Origin: Ophiura sarsii
Lineage: Eukaryota; Echinodermata; Ophiuroidea; Amphilepidida; Ophiuridae
Reading direction: 5' to 3'
NCBI GenBank assembly: GCA_035610835.1
Contig: CM069442.1
Span: 58,693,950-58,757,949, forward strand
DNA length: 64,000 nt
Shown: one piece after another, positions 1-11,540 of the stretch
How positions within the stretch are numbered: position 1 is the first letter of the stretch
Layout: each line of letters starts with the position of its first letter
Position numbers and translations under genes: made by a program
The notes under the pieces: generated by a model
Database searches by the model: none
What the model was told of the DNA's origin: nothing
Seen by the model: only the letters and a program-made list of their open reading frames with translations

Positions 1-179
1 TAACAATTACAAAAAAGTTCATTCAAAAATTTCAGCTATTTTCAAAACAATTCTACCTCCCCCAAACAACAAAAAATGGGTCGGTCGGGCCGTAGAACAG
101 GGATTTTCCATCATCTTATCTTCTAATTTAAGAAGATATGGAAGGAAACAGTAGCATATCTCCCGGGGGTCAGGAAATT
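1..179. other. AT-rich leader, no gene seen
   Basis: Low-information AT-rich sequence. A short GC-rich patch around 78-102 contains GGTCGGTCGGGC followed by GTAGAACAGG. Related GGTCGG / CGACC patches next to A-runs or T-runs recur near 16780-16805, 24070-24095 and 50765-50825, so this may be the edge of a dispersed repeat. No coding signal. Confidence 0.4.
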
Positions 180-347
180 GACAAGGGTAAGGAGGGAAAG
201 AAAGGAAGAAGAGGAAGAGAAAAGAGGCAAGGAAAGGGAAATAGAAGGGGAAAAGGGGGAAGAGGAAGAGAAAAGGGGAGAGGAAAGAGAAAAATGAAGG
301 GTAGGAAGAAAGAGAGAGGAAGGAAAAGAATTATGTAGATAGTTGAT
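180..347. repeat. Homopurine (GA-rich) tract
   Basis: About 165 bases are almost purely A and G on the + strand (C/T on the other), with variants of AAGGGGAAGAGGAAGAG repeated without a fixed period. Both strands give open frames here, but these are low-complexity Lys/Arg/Gly or Ser/Pro/Leu runs and not genes. Long purine mirror-like tracts can form triplex (H-DNA) structures; that is general knowledge and not shown here. Confidence 0.8.
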
Positions 348-1464
348 AAGGAAGGGGAATAAGTGAAAATAGATAAGAAACTTGGAGAAGAGAAGAGATT
401 TAACCATATAGACACTTGATGATTTATGTATGAACATGCTTTACGAAACTTCGGTGACTTTCATCAAGGCTATTATATAAGACCGGGAAAGGGATACCCC
501 ACCCATCCCCCACTTGACTTTGGGGGAATTGCGCTGCGCCTATTTGGGGAATGCTTGACGGGCTTCCCAATGTCACGATAAAACTGTGTATTGAATTTTG
601 TTCAACCAAAGTATCTGGATGCTAACTATATTAAACAAATACAGTTCAAACAGCTTGCACAGAAGATGTGCGCGATAGTATGTATGCATATCATGTGCAC
701 GAGTATGTTTTGGCGACTGGCGTGGCATGTCTCTTGCGCTGAGATTTATGTCGGTTTAGGCAACGTTCTTTGTTTTGTTTTTCAATTTGGTCTGGTATAA
801 TAATAAATAATAATGATAAAATTGAATGTGTTATTATTTCACTCGATATAAGAATATTGCACTCGTCTCCGAGACTTGCCCAATATTTTTTCTAGCTCGT
901 GCAATATATTCTTGCATCACACTCAAAGCCAAATTCACTTACCTAGTTAACCATGAAGTTGAGTTAATAGTCACAAATCAACAGCACATGAAAGAAAAAG
1001 AACAAAACAAAGAGAATAGTAATTTGAAACCAAGTACACGCTATAAGGGAGAAAATCTCTTCTAAAGATATCATTGTGTGGGATTTTTGCATATTCAATG
1101 ATACACTTGACATTTGTAGTTGCTGCATTTTAATTCAATTAAAACATACTAAACGGGGATTATCGGTGTTTTTAACATGAATTTATTGATTTACATTGAT
1201 AAGAGCTGCACTTGTGTACTGAAGTGGTTTTTGTTTCAAGCGGCCACATGATATATGCCTGAAGTGGACAAAAATTCAATAATATGATCCATTTTTTTAC
1301 ATATAGTTTGTCACAGGTCTGTGAACCATTTGCGTAGTTATTAGTTACATTCACACCAGCGGAAGTATAGAGCGGAAGTAAGAATAAGACGTAAGAAAAT
1401 CTGCTGATTTATTCATGTGTTTTGGGCAGGAGTAGCGAGTTGGCGTAAGATAGCCTTCTGGATG
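348..1464. other. Unique-looking AT-rich stretch, nothing recognised
   Basis: No splice-bounded open frame, RNA gene or TIR pair was found. Several short open frames exist on both strands but have no motif and no codon-like composition. Confidence 0.4.
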
Positions 1465-1837
1465 CAGTGGGGGGCAAGAGATTTTCCCCTCAAAATATTT
1501 TTTTGCCCCCCCCCCGCCCAAAAATAATCAAATTAGTTTAAAATTATAAAAAATAGACAATTTTAGCATACAAAGGAATTTTTTCCACGCTGTGCGCACA
1601 TTTACTTACTAAATTAGATTAAATTAGACCAAATGTTGACCATTTTAGCATAAAACAGCTAATTTTTGCACGCAAGCGTGCATTTTCATACCAAATTAGT
1701 TAGTATTAGACCAAATTTTACAATTTAAGCGTAAAATGGCACAAAGCGTGCATCATTTTATTCATGCCCCCCCCCTAAAAAACTATCTTGCCCCCTTCCC
1801 CCCCCAAAAAAAAATTATGAGGCTAGTGCCACCACTG
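1465..1837. mobile_element. hAT-like MITE (group C)
   Basis: The element starts CAGTGGGGGGCAAGAGA and ends GTGCCACCACTG, giving CAGTGG...CCACTG ends. It is bounded by 8-bp direct repeats that differ at one base (TCTGGATG at 1457-1464, TCAGGATG at 1838-1845). An 8-bp TSD with CAGnG ends is the hallmark of hAT transposons. The interior carries two to three degenerate ~95-bp subrepeats (AAATTAG...GACCAAAT...TTTTAGC) and poly-C runs near both ends. There is no transposase, so it would be non-autonomous. Confidence 0.7.
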
Positions 1838-4035
1838 TCAGGATGTAACTCATTTATGATGACCTTGTGAATGCAATTACATCTGATGAACGAAAGAGGT
1901 TTGACCTTTCCTGTGTGACCTTTCCTCGCAAATTGCCCTAGCGTGGGCACTTCCGGGTTACAATCACATCCCAATAATTTTTCGACAGCAACACTATACT
2001 GCGAGCGTTTAAAACCAGGGGTAACTCATATTTCATGCTGATTCATGAGTCTGTACTTTTTGTTAACATCAAAGGAAGAAATCAGAATTTTGCAAGGTTT
2101 CAGTACCAAAGGACAACTGGTGGCGCTATTTATTTCCGTTTTTGGCGAAGACTTACTCCAGCTAGAATGTTATAGTCAATAGTAAATTATCGGGTGTAGC
2201 TATCGGATGTAAGGCAGAAGAAGCGACCATTTGGGCATGCGGCAGGAGTATTCAAAACATTTTATTGCATCGGAATTAACTTACGTTCAGGAGTAAGCTA
2301 CCGTGTGAACGCACCTTTTGTTGAAAGCTTATTATTTACAGTCAATAATTGAAGTACAACACCTGTATGAATGATAATCTAATTTCCCTACTTAGTACAC
2401 AATTATCCTTCCGTGTGCTAACACCATACCATAAAACAATTCTCACAAAAGCTTTTAAGCTATTGAAATCCTTACACATTTCAATAGCGTACCTGCTGGG
2501 GAGTTTCCCCCTGACAACTTTAGAGAGAAAGAGGAGAGGAGGGAGGGAAAGAATAAAAGGATGCCTATCGAACATTGGTATGGTACTTCACATTGGTAGG
2601 GGACCATGGACCATGGCATCAAAAATGTTGTACATCGAGGGAAATATGCTTCGCCCCACCCTGATAACCAACCCCAGGTACGCAACTCACACATTTCCAG
2701 GGGTTTATAAATCCATTCAACGATCAAATTCCTTAAAATAATATATTTGCCAATTGTGTAAATTGTTCAAGAAAGTGCCATGGAAAACACAAGTAAATGG
2801 TTACTCATGGCAACAATTTCCATGGCAACTTAGATTATCATCGTTGATACTTGCAAATCTGGTATGATCAGCTTGTATATTTGATTGTAGGAGATGTTTT
2901 TATCAACAGAGCACGGATATGGTGTAGTCATCTGTAGTAATTATGCATGCATTGCAAGTACTTTGGCTAAATCCGTGCACGATTCACAGACAAAATTCAT
3001 GGAAATTAAACAGAGAGAAGAAAAAGAAAAAAATTGTTGTGTGGGTTGTATAATGTCTTCCGTTAGGTTATTATAGGGTATACAAGATACATTTCCGGTG
3101 GTAAACCTCTAACAAAAATTAATCAAATCAAAATGTTTGCATTATTTGAGTAATAAGTAATAATTTATGGAAGTGTCAGTCTTTACTTTGATTCTAAAAA
3201 ATAAAGGAGTGCAAAATCTCTTTTTTGGACGGACAGAAAAGAGCGGGGGGTGCCTCTCAGATGTCGTCTTCAGCTAAACATACATAATTACATGGACTAT
3301 TTGTAAGTTATCCCTTTTGCTGTATAGTTAGACCATGTGTGATGCGAACTCTAAAACCCTATCGGATATCGCGAAATGTGAACTATTATGTGAGGGATTA
3401 TGGGTAAAATGGTGTTTTTTTTAAAAATAAATAAATTTAAAAAAGGGGTTTTTTTTTTTTAAAGATTTCTTTAGAAAATTATTGTCTTATACTATGTGTC
3501 ATTTACTTTTATGAAATTTCACCTTCAAAATTTTACTTAAGTCACTTTTCTTATAATATTACCCTTATAATGTTATTCTATTGAACTATGTATCTTTTTT
3601 GGCCTGTTGTCATGATTCTTGTTATGTAGCTTTTTATGACATCGCAATCATCACTCATAACTTTTTTGTAGTAATCATAGAAAAATGATCGAAACAGTTC
3701 TGTAATCAGCAAGGTTTCAGCTTTCTTATGATATGAATATCTCCAATAGGAAATGTGTGGCCCAATGGTATATAGACCAGATATGAATTACAACTTTTCA
3801 GACATAAGTTTTAGTCAAACACTGCATGTGGCATAATCACAATATTTGTGCTACTTAAAAAAGGTCTCTGGTTAAATGGCAAGATATATAATATATTGAA
3901 ATATAATCCAAGTAATTTCCTTGGAAAACATTGCATGCTCGGAGAAAAGACAAATGAAAAGTCTTATGATATGATGGTCGTGATAAAAATAAACATTATA
4001 TATCACGATTGGGGAAGTCCCGTCGCTGAATGCTC
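1838..4035. other. AT-rich stretch with one 11-bp stem hairpin
   Basis: No gene recognised. A perfect inverted repeat GCTATTGAAAT / ATTTCAATAGC with an 8-base loop lies at about 2459-2488. A purine-rich patch lies at 2522-2550. The 130-codon open frame at 2349-2741 has no recognisable domain and crosses the hairpin and the purine tract, so I do not call it a gene. Confidence 0.4.
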
Positions 4036-4277
4036 TTTAACACTTTCCACGCGGCTGCAGACGACATTCCAAAATTTCACAAAATGTTTAAAAAATGTCA
4101 ACATTATTGAATTTCATTACCATATTTAGAATCACCATGAGAAATGCCTTGAAATAAGTACAAACATTCATAGTATTGGGTCAGTAATCTTTGAGATACA
4201 CTTTGAAAATTGTGAAAGGTTTCTGAAAAATCTTTTTTGTGTAAGGTAAAAATAGTAGCCGCGTGGAAAGTGTTAAA
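4036..4277. mobile_element. piggyBac-like MITE, copy 1 (TTAA flanks)
   Basis: The ends are perfect inverted repeats: TTAACACTTTCCACGCGGCT on the left and its reverse complement ending GTGTTAA on the right (~20 bp). The TTAA at both outer edges fits a piggyBac-type TTAA target duplication. The ~240-bp interior has no coding capacity. It shares its sequence with 27380-27626 (inverted) and 62831-63071 (same orientation), which defines a family present three times in this window. Confidence 0.85.
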
Positions 4278-4813
4278 GGTGGTTTGGTAATTGACAACTG
4301 TAAAGACTCCTGATAGCGTTATGAAGAGGGGAAAATGAGTGATGATTGAACAAGCAAACATATGTTTTGCACTTCAGTTTTCCAAAAAGAATAGTTGGTT
4401 TGTTATTGATGTGTGGTAGCGAGGAAAACCAAAATGACAATTTGATTAATTGTATGTACTTTTTTAATACTTTTCCCAACCCATCCACATATTTACTCTG
4501 TTTTATTTTTCTATTTTTTTCATGCCCATCTTTTTAAATATTGTTTCCAATCCATGCAAAAGTTTATTCTTTATTCAAAGATAGTAGTACTAAATGAGTG
4601 GTATAATATGTTCGGAGGTGGAAACAGCAACATGAGACTACATCAATTTTGCCTCAATATTTGAAGAATTAGTATTTACTGTGAAGGGAAATACATAGGA
4701 GAAAGACAAAGGAACCCAGCTCATTTGCCTGATAACACGGTGCTTCCCACTCCATTTATTTTCATGCTTTTCGCGCTCAGACCAGCTATCGCAAAAACAA
4801 ATAACACAAGAAT
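4278..4813. other. Unique-looking sequence between two transposons
   Basis: No gene or RNA recognised. The 4638-4946 minus-strand open frame runs into the fold-back arm and is not supported as a gene. Confidence 0.35.
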
Positions 4814-5454
4814 ATACCCCTAGCACATAAAGTCCCTGCTCAGGTGCTTTGAGGTTGACTAATTCAAAATATATAATCGGTACCAAAAATCTGAGATATA
4901 CATTAAATGAGCAAATTTCTTCTCCGCAGTTTGATACCTCATTCAATAAAATCGAATGGATACTTTTAAAGTTATATCGATTTCAATGACCGCGGATGCA
5001 ACAGAAAAGTGGCACTAGGTATAGGAAATCATTGATTTGTGTGTGATTTACCATAGACGGTAAAAATCAATGTTTTACCCGTCTATGGATTTACGCACTG
5101 AAAAACTCACAGCTTATCAGCTAAAACTTGTATTCTTCACAGCCAGATACACCCTTTGTCCCGCACATTGCGGTTATCACTAAAGACCCATTCATCTGGC
5201 ACGTTCAGATAGCACACAGTTATCACACACAAATCAATGATTCCTATACCTAGTGCCACTTTTCTGTTGCATCCGCGGTCATTGAAATCGACATAACTTT
5301 AAAAGTATCCATTCGATTTTGTTGAATGAGGTATCAAACTGCGGAGAAGAAATTTGCTCATTTAATGTATATCTCAGATTCTTGGTACCGATTATATATT
5401 TTGAATTAGTCAACCTCAAAGCACCTGAGCAGGGACTTTATGTGCTAGGTGTAT
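4814..5454. mobile_element. Fold-back element with ~233-bp inverted arms
   Basis: The left arm (4814-5047) and right arm (5222-5454) are near-perfect reverse complements. Left outer end ATACCCCTAGCACATAAAG mirrors right outer end CTTTATGTGCTAGGTGTAT; inner ends are ATTGATTTGTGTGTGAT and ATCACACACAAATCAAT. The spacer of ~174 bp holds a second hairpin at 5052-5089 (CCATAGACGG...CGTCTATGG). No coding sequence. This is a fold-back/MITE structure of undetermined superfamily. Its transcript would form a long duplex. Confidence 0.85.
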
Positions 5455-6907
5455 TTATTTAGCAGATAGGTGATGAAGCTACACATTGTCAATTTAAAAA
5501 CACCAAAAACAGTTGAAAATCTGCAAAACACCAAAAATCACCACTCTTACCATTCTTACAGTAGGGTAAGATTTGTATACTTATTATTCAAAGCCTCGCT
5601 CAGTCTTCTCAAAATTTAGCTTGGCCTACAGCCAAATCTGTTACATAGTGTAAAGTTACATTGTTTATGTCTTTCAACAGCGCCTCATATTAGGTAACTT
5701 GATAGAAATAGCTTTTTTAAAACATTATTTTATTACTATGTTTTATTATTAAGTTTAGGGACTGTTCATCAAATTAAAGCAATCAATTTTGAACAATGGC
5801 ATGACACATGATACTCATATGGTCAAGCCTATTAGAGCTAAATTTCGTTTGCAGTGTGAGCAGGTATTGCCTTGGGATTGGACATTTCTTGGCTATCTAC
5901 AAAAGTCATTCAAAATGTTTTTCTACCTGAAAATATTCAAGCATATTTAGAGATACCTTACGCTAAGTGGGATTGCATTGCATTGGGATTTTGATTCTCA
6001 GCTATTTATGAAAGTTGCTCAAATAAATGTTCTTCTAGCTCACCTGAATGTCAAATTTGCCTTCATTTGATCCAGCATCTCACCTAATTAAAAAATTATG
6101 AAAGTATAAAATATACCTTACGCTTAAAGTTGAATTTTAATGATGCAAACCTGCAATATGATAACATCTATTCTTAAACAGCTAAGAAAATGTAAGCAAT
6201 CTCATTGGTTCTCAGAGAAATCGGTGGCATTTAGATGGGACAATTGAACATGGGGAGGTGGGGCTTACGTTTTAACAGTGCATCCGACCTTCACACTGTG
6301 TGGTTTGCTTCATAACGCGCACTTCTGCAGTGCGTCTTTGGTGCCTTTCCTGCGCTTATGCCAGCGTCGCGACGCTTACGCATGGTATACTCATCGCATG
6401 GGATTGGATGGAATGTTTGTGGGTTATTCGATCCTAGCAGGGGTAAAATTTGTCAAATGTGGACAATAAAATGTACTTATTTCTTTGATAAAGAATCGTC
6501 GTTGAGAATCTGCGGCGTCGTTGTTCTACTTAAAATAATACTATTGTCCGCATTTATGTCAGACAATATATCACGGGTACGGTCTAAAAACAATACCTTT
6601 ATTCTCTAATTATAGAGAATATGGTTGTGTTGATCTGAACCTTACATACTATAGCATATCTCACTGTTGCTTGAAAGTGACATACCTTAACAGGAACAAA
6701 TTCACACATATGTATATAATGTATCTACCACCTTTCTACACGCATGTGTATACTCCAGTGGCCTTGAGTAGACGCGCATGTTTATGTACTGCAATCAATG
6801 AATGACGCAATGACATCACTGTCTTGTGGAAGTGAAATAGACTATAATAGGAGACTTAACATTGCTATGTTGGTGATTGCAAAACCTTTTGTCTGACCTT
6901 TGTCAAT
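5455..6907. other. AT-rich stretch, nothing recognised
   Basis: Both strands carry short open frames only. A more GC-rich patch at 6270-6430 has open frames in two phases but no splice pair or motif that I could support. Confidence 0.35.
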
Positions 6908-7110
6908 ATTATTATTATAGGGATTTATATAGCGCATATCCAAATAGACCAATGCGCTGTACAATATATACAATAATATAAAAATATGTTGATAAACAAG
7001 CAGTAAATTAAGAATTATTTATACAAAATAACTGACAGTTTCATGCGCACCAACCACACAGGGCGGTGGCAATCTTCAGACAATGTAAAAATACATTAAT
7101 AACCCAATAC
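6908..7110 (-). mobile_element. Retroposon fragment with ATTATT / TATATAGCGC tail
   Basis: Read on the minus strand, the element ends ...CAGCGCATTGG...GCGCTATATAAATCCC then TATAATAATAAT. The body (ACCGCCCTGTGTGGTTGGTG on the minus strand) is the same as at 29560-29790, which lies in the opposite orientation. The terminal GCGCT...GTGCTATATAAAT...(ATT)n block is also the tail of the tRNA-headed SINE at 38893-39215. It is likely a SINE or LINE 3' end mobilised through that shared tail. The 5' boundary is not clear. Confidence 0.6.
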
Positions 7111-7168
7111 AGGATAAAATACACAAATGCATTGAAAGCACTGCACTGAAAGAAACATCACAATAGCC

Positions 7169-7200
7169 CGCCCCCCCCCCCCCCCCCCCCCCCCCCCCCC
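7169..7200. repeat. Poly-C tract (~31 nt)
   Basis: An uninterrupted run of C follows AATAGCCCG. It is among the longest of about fifteen C or G homopolymers in the window. The exact length is likely unreliable in sequencing. Confidence 0.9.
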
Positions 7201-7839
7201 ACACGCAAACAATCACATAACTCTAGCAGCACTCGCAATACCCCTGAACAATCAAACCAGCCACAAAACCCGTAAAAACTCAGTCACAAGAGAATAATTT
7301 AAAATTATCATTTAGCTGCAGACATGCATATACATAACAATGCATACATCAAAAATACTTAGAATGCATTTGAGAAGTGATAAAAAAGTCATACTGGTAA
7401 ACTTATCCTTTTATATAATTCTCTCTTTAATTTTTACTGTCTCAATCTCATCCAGGTGTTGTATGCACATGTTGCTTTATCTCAACCAAATCCTCACAAT
7501 ATATGCTAGAAATTGAAATATCACATAAAAAGCCCAATTGACAATAGCTCCGTTTTGTTAATTAGTCATTTTTTTATTAATGGTAGGAGACCTGATTGGG
7601 ATGCATTTGTTTTGAATAGTGTTTGCTATTGTACATGGAAGTGCACCATGAATACAATCTTATTTCCAATTTTGATTACAATTACTCTACTATAGACCAA
7701 AATTTATTGAACAGACAGTAAATGTGAAAGTATTACTCAGAATCTCTTCTATCTCACCGTTTTTGTTACTGAAACACCGCCAGATACAACTTTGTGAGCA
7801 AGACAATATTTTACCACCACCAGCGCAATCCACACACAG
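7201..7839. other. AT-rich stretch, nothing recognised
   Basis: No repeat pairing, RNA or splice-bounded open frame found. Confidence 0.35.
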
Positions 7840-8141
7840 TTTATTAAAGACACCCTGGGTGTAAACACGTTTGTTAGTGTGGATGACGCGTTGTCAACCA
7901 CTGATGCCAAAACACACTCGGCTAATCGGAAACAATTCGGAATCGATCGTATATTTTCGGATTTGAAATGGTCTATAGTCACTGTCAAGTATACGTGTGA
8001 TGATTTCAGGATTGACCAATGAGGACCCGTGGTAGTTTTTTTAAAGCACCCAGTACGCACTTCCGGGTTTTTGGAAGTCCGCTCATCCGCATCTACGCAC
8101 ATATTGTTGGAATTATGTCCCTAGCATTATGGTGCTGACTT
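7840..8141 (+). mobile_element. Degenerate copy of the 46.4-kb TIR element
   Basis: The segment 7995-8120 matches the right half of the element at 46352-46665: GATGATTTCAGGATTGACCAAT, then a CAGTACGCACTTCCGGGTTT block, then GGAATTATGTCC near the end. The matching left terminus is not visible, so the 5' boundary is approximate and this copy is truncated or eroded. The minus-strand open frame over it is a by-product. Confidence 0.5.
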
Positions 8142-8250
8142 TTTATTATAGTTCTAAAGAAAGAAGCGAAAATTCATTCGAAATTTTTCTCTTGGAATAG
8201 TATGCAAACTTCATATGTGGTATACCATATTTTCAGGATAATGCACTAAA

Positions 8251-8438
8251 GTCTATTTGGCCATCACTGGACAGTGACGTAACTGCGTATTCTAGTAATT
8301 GCAGCACATAAGGTACGCACCTTCTCGAGGCACTGGCTTATACACACGAGCATTGAAAGACGGAAGATACATACGCATGCGTCAAAGCTGTGACTATTAA
8401 GTTACGTCACTGTCCAGAGGAAGCCAAATAATAGAGTA
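8251..8438. mobile_element. Small TIR element (~190 bp)
   Basis: The left end CTATTTGGCCATCACTGGAC continues into AGTGACGTAACT. The right end AGTTACGTCACTGTCCAGAG continues into GAAGCCAAATAATAG. These are inverted repeats of ~30 bp with a few mismatches. The interior is non-coding. Superfamily unassigned. Confidence 0.7.
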
Positions 8439-8582
8439 TAGTTATTGCCTTGTTACATCTAAACATGCTAAAGGAAACATCTCAGGTGTAATTAAAAGAT
8501 TAAGGTGCTTTTATCAGATAAAAAATAAAATCTCAAATTTGATGGGAATGATAACCGGTTACCAAGCTTTTTAAAGCTTTTT

Positions 8583-8640
8583 CTGGTGGGTGGCATATAT
8601 TAGATTAGATAAGAATCTAATCTAATATATGCCACCAGAA
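8583..8640. repeat. Perfect 21-bp stem hairpin
   Basis: GTGGCATATATTAGATTAGA at 8590 is followed, after an AAGA loop, by its exact reverse complement ending at 8635. The flanks TTCTGG and CCAGAA extend the pairing with a small bulge. This is either a minimal palindromic MITE or a cruciform-forming palindrome. A precursor-like RNA hairpin is possible, but there is no transcription evidence. Confidence 0.85.
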
Positions 8641-9505
8641 TATATATCACCCAGCAGCCATAGCAGATATAGCTTCATATTACTACATCTGATTAGTAAT
8701 TATGATGTACTATACAAAATGGGAATATTTTAGCTCATAATTTTGTTTGCATTTATTCAGCCAATTTTAAACAAATTGGTATCTTGTTGAATTCATGATG
8801 TGTTATGCTTTTAAATGAATAAAGATGTGGACATAATATAAGAATGGGCTACAATTAAACCTCATTTGATGAGGGTGTCGCAACAGTGATAAATTGCTGG
8901 ATGAGTCAAGAATTGTTGACATATTTATTGTCCGCCATACACTTAAAGTTGAAAAACAGAACGGAAAAGTATAATCCTATATAATGTTCAGTTGTGTAAC
9001 AGCTGTTGTCATGGTTTCATATCATTACTGCTATTATAACCTAATATTCTGACTAGATATGTCTAGCTTTTCAATAAAAACTCAAGTTCTGCTGGTAGCA
9101 ATTTAAAAGGCAATCAGAATCTATGTTAAATTATCATACTCCAGTTTACAACGAATGTGGTTTAACAAACAGACATGCATGACATTTCCAATTTCCCAGA
9201 CTTAATTTCAGCTCTTCCTGTGCTAAAAATAGAATTTCATAATCTGGAAGGGCAAGGAAACACTTCATCCTTGTCCTATTATAAATAAAAGTGGTGCAGT
9301 TTATACAGAATTCTTTAAAACATCTTGTAGTGGCACACCCAGTCACTTGATTTATAGATGGAATCTGATTTATCTAAAAACGGGGAGATGTAATCTGATT
9401 TATCTAAAAAAGAGGAGTATTGTAATACCTATCATAATATGTAGTTACTCATAGCCAGATAGAAATTAGTGGTTATTGTCATTGGATGCGATTGTAAAAA
9501 ACAAA
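8641..9505. other. AT-rich stretch with a 30-bp direct duplication
   Basis: AATCTGATTTATCTAAAAA followed by a GGGGAG/GAGGAG-type end occurs twice in tandem at 9361-9420, immediately before the 63-bp minisatellite. The rest holds nothing I recognise. Confidence 0.5.
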
Positions 9506-10135
9506 AAAGTGCTATCTCCAGTAGATAGGAAATCAACAGAGACACTATTTTGTAGATTGTTAAATGAACTAATGCTATCTTCAGCAGATAGCAAATCAAT
9601 AGAGGCACTATTTTGTAGATTGTAAATGAACTAATACTATCTTCAGTAGATAGAAAATCAATAGAGGCACTATTTTGTAGATTGTAAAATGAACTAATGC
9701 TATCTTCAGTAGATAGCAAGTCAACAGAGGCACTATTTTGTAGAATGTAAAATGAACTAATACTATGTTCAGCAGATAGCAAGTCAACAGAGGCACTATT
9801 TTGTTGATTGTAAAATGAACTAATGCTATCTTCAGAAGATAGTAAGTTAAACTGATGCTATCTTCAGCAGGTAGCAAATCAATAGAGGCACTATTTTGTA
9901 GATTGTAAAATGAACTAATGCTTTCTTCAGTAGATAGCAAGTCAACAGAGGCACTATTTTTTAGATTGTAAAATGAACTACCGCTATCTTCAGAAGATAG
10001 CAAATCAATCGAGGCACTATTTTGCAGATTGTTAAATGAACTAATGCTATCTTCAGTAGATAGCAAATCAATAGAGGCACTGTTTTTTAGATTGTAAAAT
10101 GAACTAATGCTATCTTCAGAAGATAGTAAACTGTC
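9506..10135. repeat. 63-bp minisatellite with hairpin core
   Basis: About 9.5 tandem units start GAACTAATGCTATCTTCAG and continue TAGATAGCAAATCAATAGAG, then GCACTATTTTGTAGATTGTA. GAACT anchors lie at 9566, 9628, 9691, 9754, 9817, 9912, 9975, 10038 and 10101, giving steps of 62-63 except one of 95, which marks a partial extra unit near 9840. Each unit contains GCTATCTTCAGNAGATAGC, a hairpin of 7-9 bp. Because 63 is a multiple of 3, the minus strand stays open and would read a 21-residue repeat (core LLSTEDSISSFYNLQNSASI). The phase switches at the partial unit. Coding is not supported by a start context or splice sites. Confidence 0.9.
9608..10066 (-). other. Open frame across the minisatellite (152 codons)
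   Basis: A continuous minus-strand frame reads three to four copies of a Ser/Asn-rich 21-residue repeat (SISSFYNLQNSASIDLL type). After the 32-bp partial unit it reads the same DNA in another phase, giving a hydrophobic repeat (LVHFTIYKIVPLL type). A true repeat protein would be expected to hold one phase, so this is more likely a by-product of a 63-bp period than a gene. Confidence 0.15.
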
Positions 10136-10719
10136 TTCAGAATGTATACTGCCATCGTTAATAGAAAATTAGTAAGTAGTAGTTACGAACCAATCAGAAA
10201 GCAGGACACTAAATATGCGGAGTGCATTAAAAATGTCAAATTGCACTCCGCCTACATGCTTTGTTTTGATTTTTTGTTCACGGAGCACATGTTCGCGGGT
10301 GATATAAAACTTGCTAACATATTTCATTTTATTCTTCAAGAGATTAAAAGTATGCACAAAATTGTAAGTTTTGATTTGTATTATCGTGGTGTATGAATTA
10401 GGTCAATACATGTGTATGTTTTGTTTCTCGTAAAAATTAAAACAGTCAATGAACTTGCGCAAATACAGATATGCTCACAATATAGCACTCCTCTATGGGG
10501 TCGTGACATTATTCATCCATCAACATCAGCGCGCGTGCATTGATCTTTTCAATTTTCTTGACACAACAACACTTATTGACCTATATAAATAATGACATAC
10601 AATATATGATACTAGTCCCAACTAAAACAGTGTAGAGTAATGATAAATAATTATTGCTCTCTGCAGATGATAAACTTATATCAAGAAAGATGCTATCTAC
10701 AAAGAGGAGGAAGATGTTT
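10136..10719. other. AT-rich stretch, nothing recognised
   Basis: Only short open frames and no repeat partner within the window. Confidence 0.35.
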
Positions 10720-11020
10720 TCACAGGGCTGGCACCATTCACAGACTTAGGCCAAACAATGTTTCTGAGACAGACTAAGTGCTGTGTGATTTTTTTTTTTT
10801 GGATTTTTTTAGAAATTAGGCTATGAGGTAATGCGATTTATTTTTTGTGTGGATTTTTTGTTGTTGTTGCTAAGCCAAGCTTCAGGGAACTTTTTTTTAA
10901 ACCTTTTTTTAAAAAAATTTAAAAAAAATTCAATCGCCCCATAGCTCATTTCACATACCAATGCGGGCGGGCTTCTGAGACAGACCATCCTCTTTGTTTG
11001 GCCTTAGCCCTGGCTGTGAT
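10720..11020. mobile_element. TIR element with T-rich core (~300 bp)
   Basis: The left end TCACAGGGCTGG leads to TTAGGCCAAACAATGTTTC and TGAGACAGAC. The right end mirrors it: CTGAGACAGACC, then TTTGTTTGGCCTTAGC and CCTGGCTGTGA. The arms pair over ~45 bp with insertions. The core consists mainly of T and A runs. Non-coding; superfamily unknown. Confidence 0.55.
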
Positions 11021-11345
11021 AGTAATTCTCAATTATAGCAAATTTAACAACCCCAATTCATATCAATAGACATGCATAATAGATTAAACATCTGCAATTA
11101 AGTAACTATAACACACTGCTGACAATCATAGTCAAACTATATATCATAATTCACATGGGGATAAATAAAGCATCTTTAACCCAATTCTTAATTGCTTTTT
11201 CACTTTATGTAGGGGTCCTATTATGAATTTTAATGAAGACATTTACAATGAAACTGTCATAAATTTGTTGATAATAACTGATAAATAACTATGGAATTTT
11301 TTTTATTTATAGTCAATACTCCCTCTGTAGAAGGCTCATAATACA

Positions 11346-11410
11346 TAACACAGGTTGTATGCAATATTTGGTAGATTGTCAAAAGGACTAATGCTATCTT
11401 CAGTAGATAG
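11346..11410. repeat. Single diverged unit of the 63-bp minisatellite
   Basis: GTAGATTGTCAAAAGGACTA is followed by ATGCTATCTTCAGTAGATAG. This matches the unit arrayed at 9506-10135 about 1.2 kb upstream, so the unit also exists outside its array. Confidence 0.8.
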
Positions 11411-11540
11411 AAAAATAACTACTGCTATCGTTATTAGATAAATTGCTTCTTTCATCTGTGAGCGACACGGAACACAGCCTGCGTCATTAAGCTCTGTTGC
11501 AATATTTGACATATCCATCCCCAACTCTTTGAGGAAAGTA

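Noticed and set aside
138..437. Open frames of 66-104 codons on both strands
   Set aside because: They follow from a homopurine tract that lacks stop codons in several phases.
7749..8102. 117-codon minus-strand frame
   Set aside because: It overlaps a degenerate TIR element and has no recognisable domain.
9506..10135. CRISPR array
   Set aside because: The whole 63-bp unit repeats, with no unique spacers, in a eukaryotic transposon-rich context.
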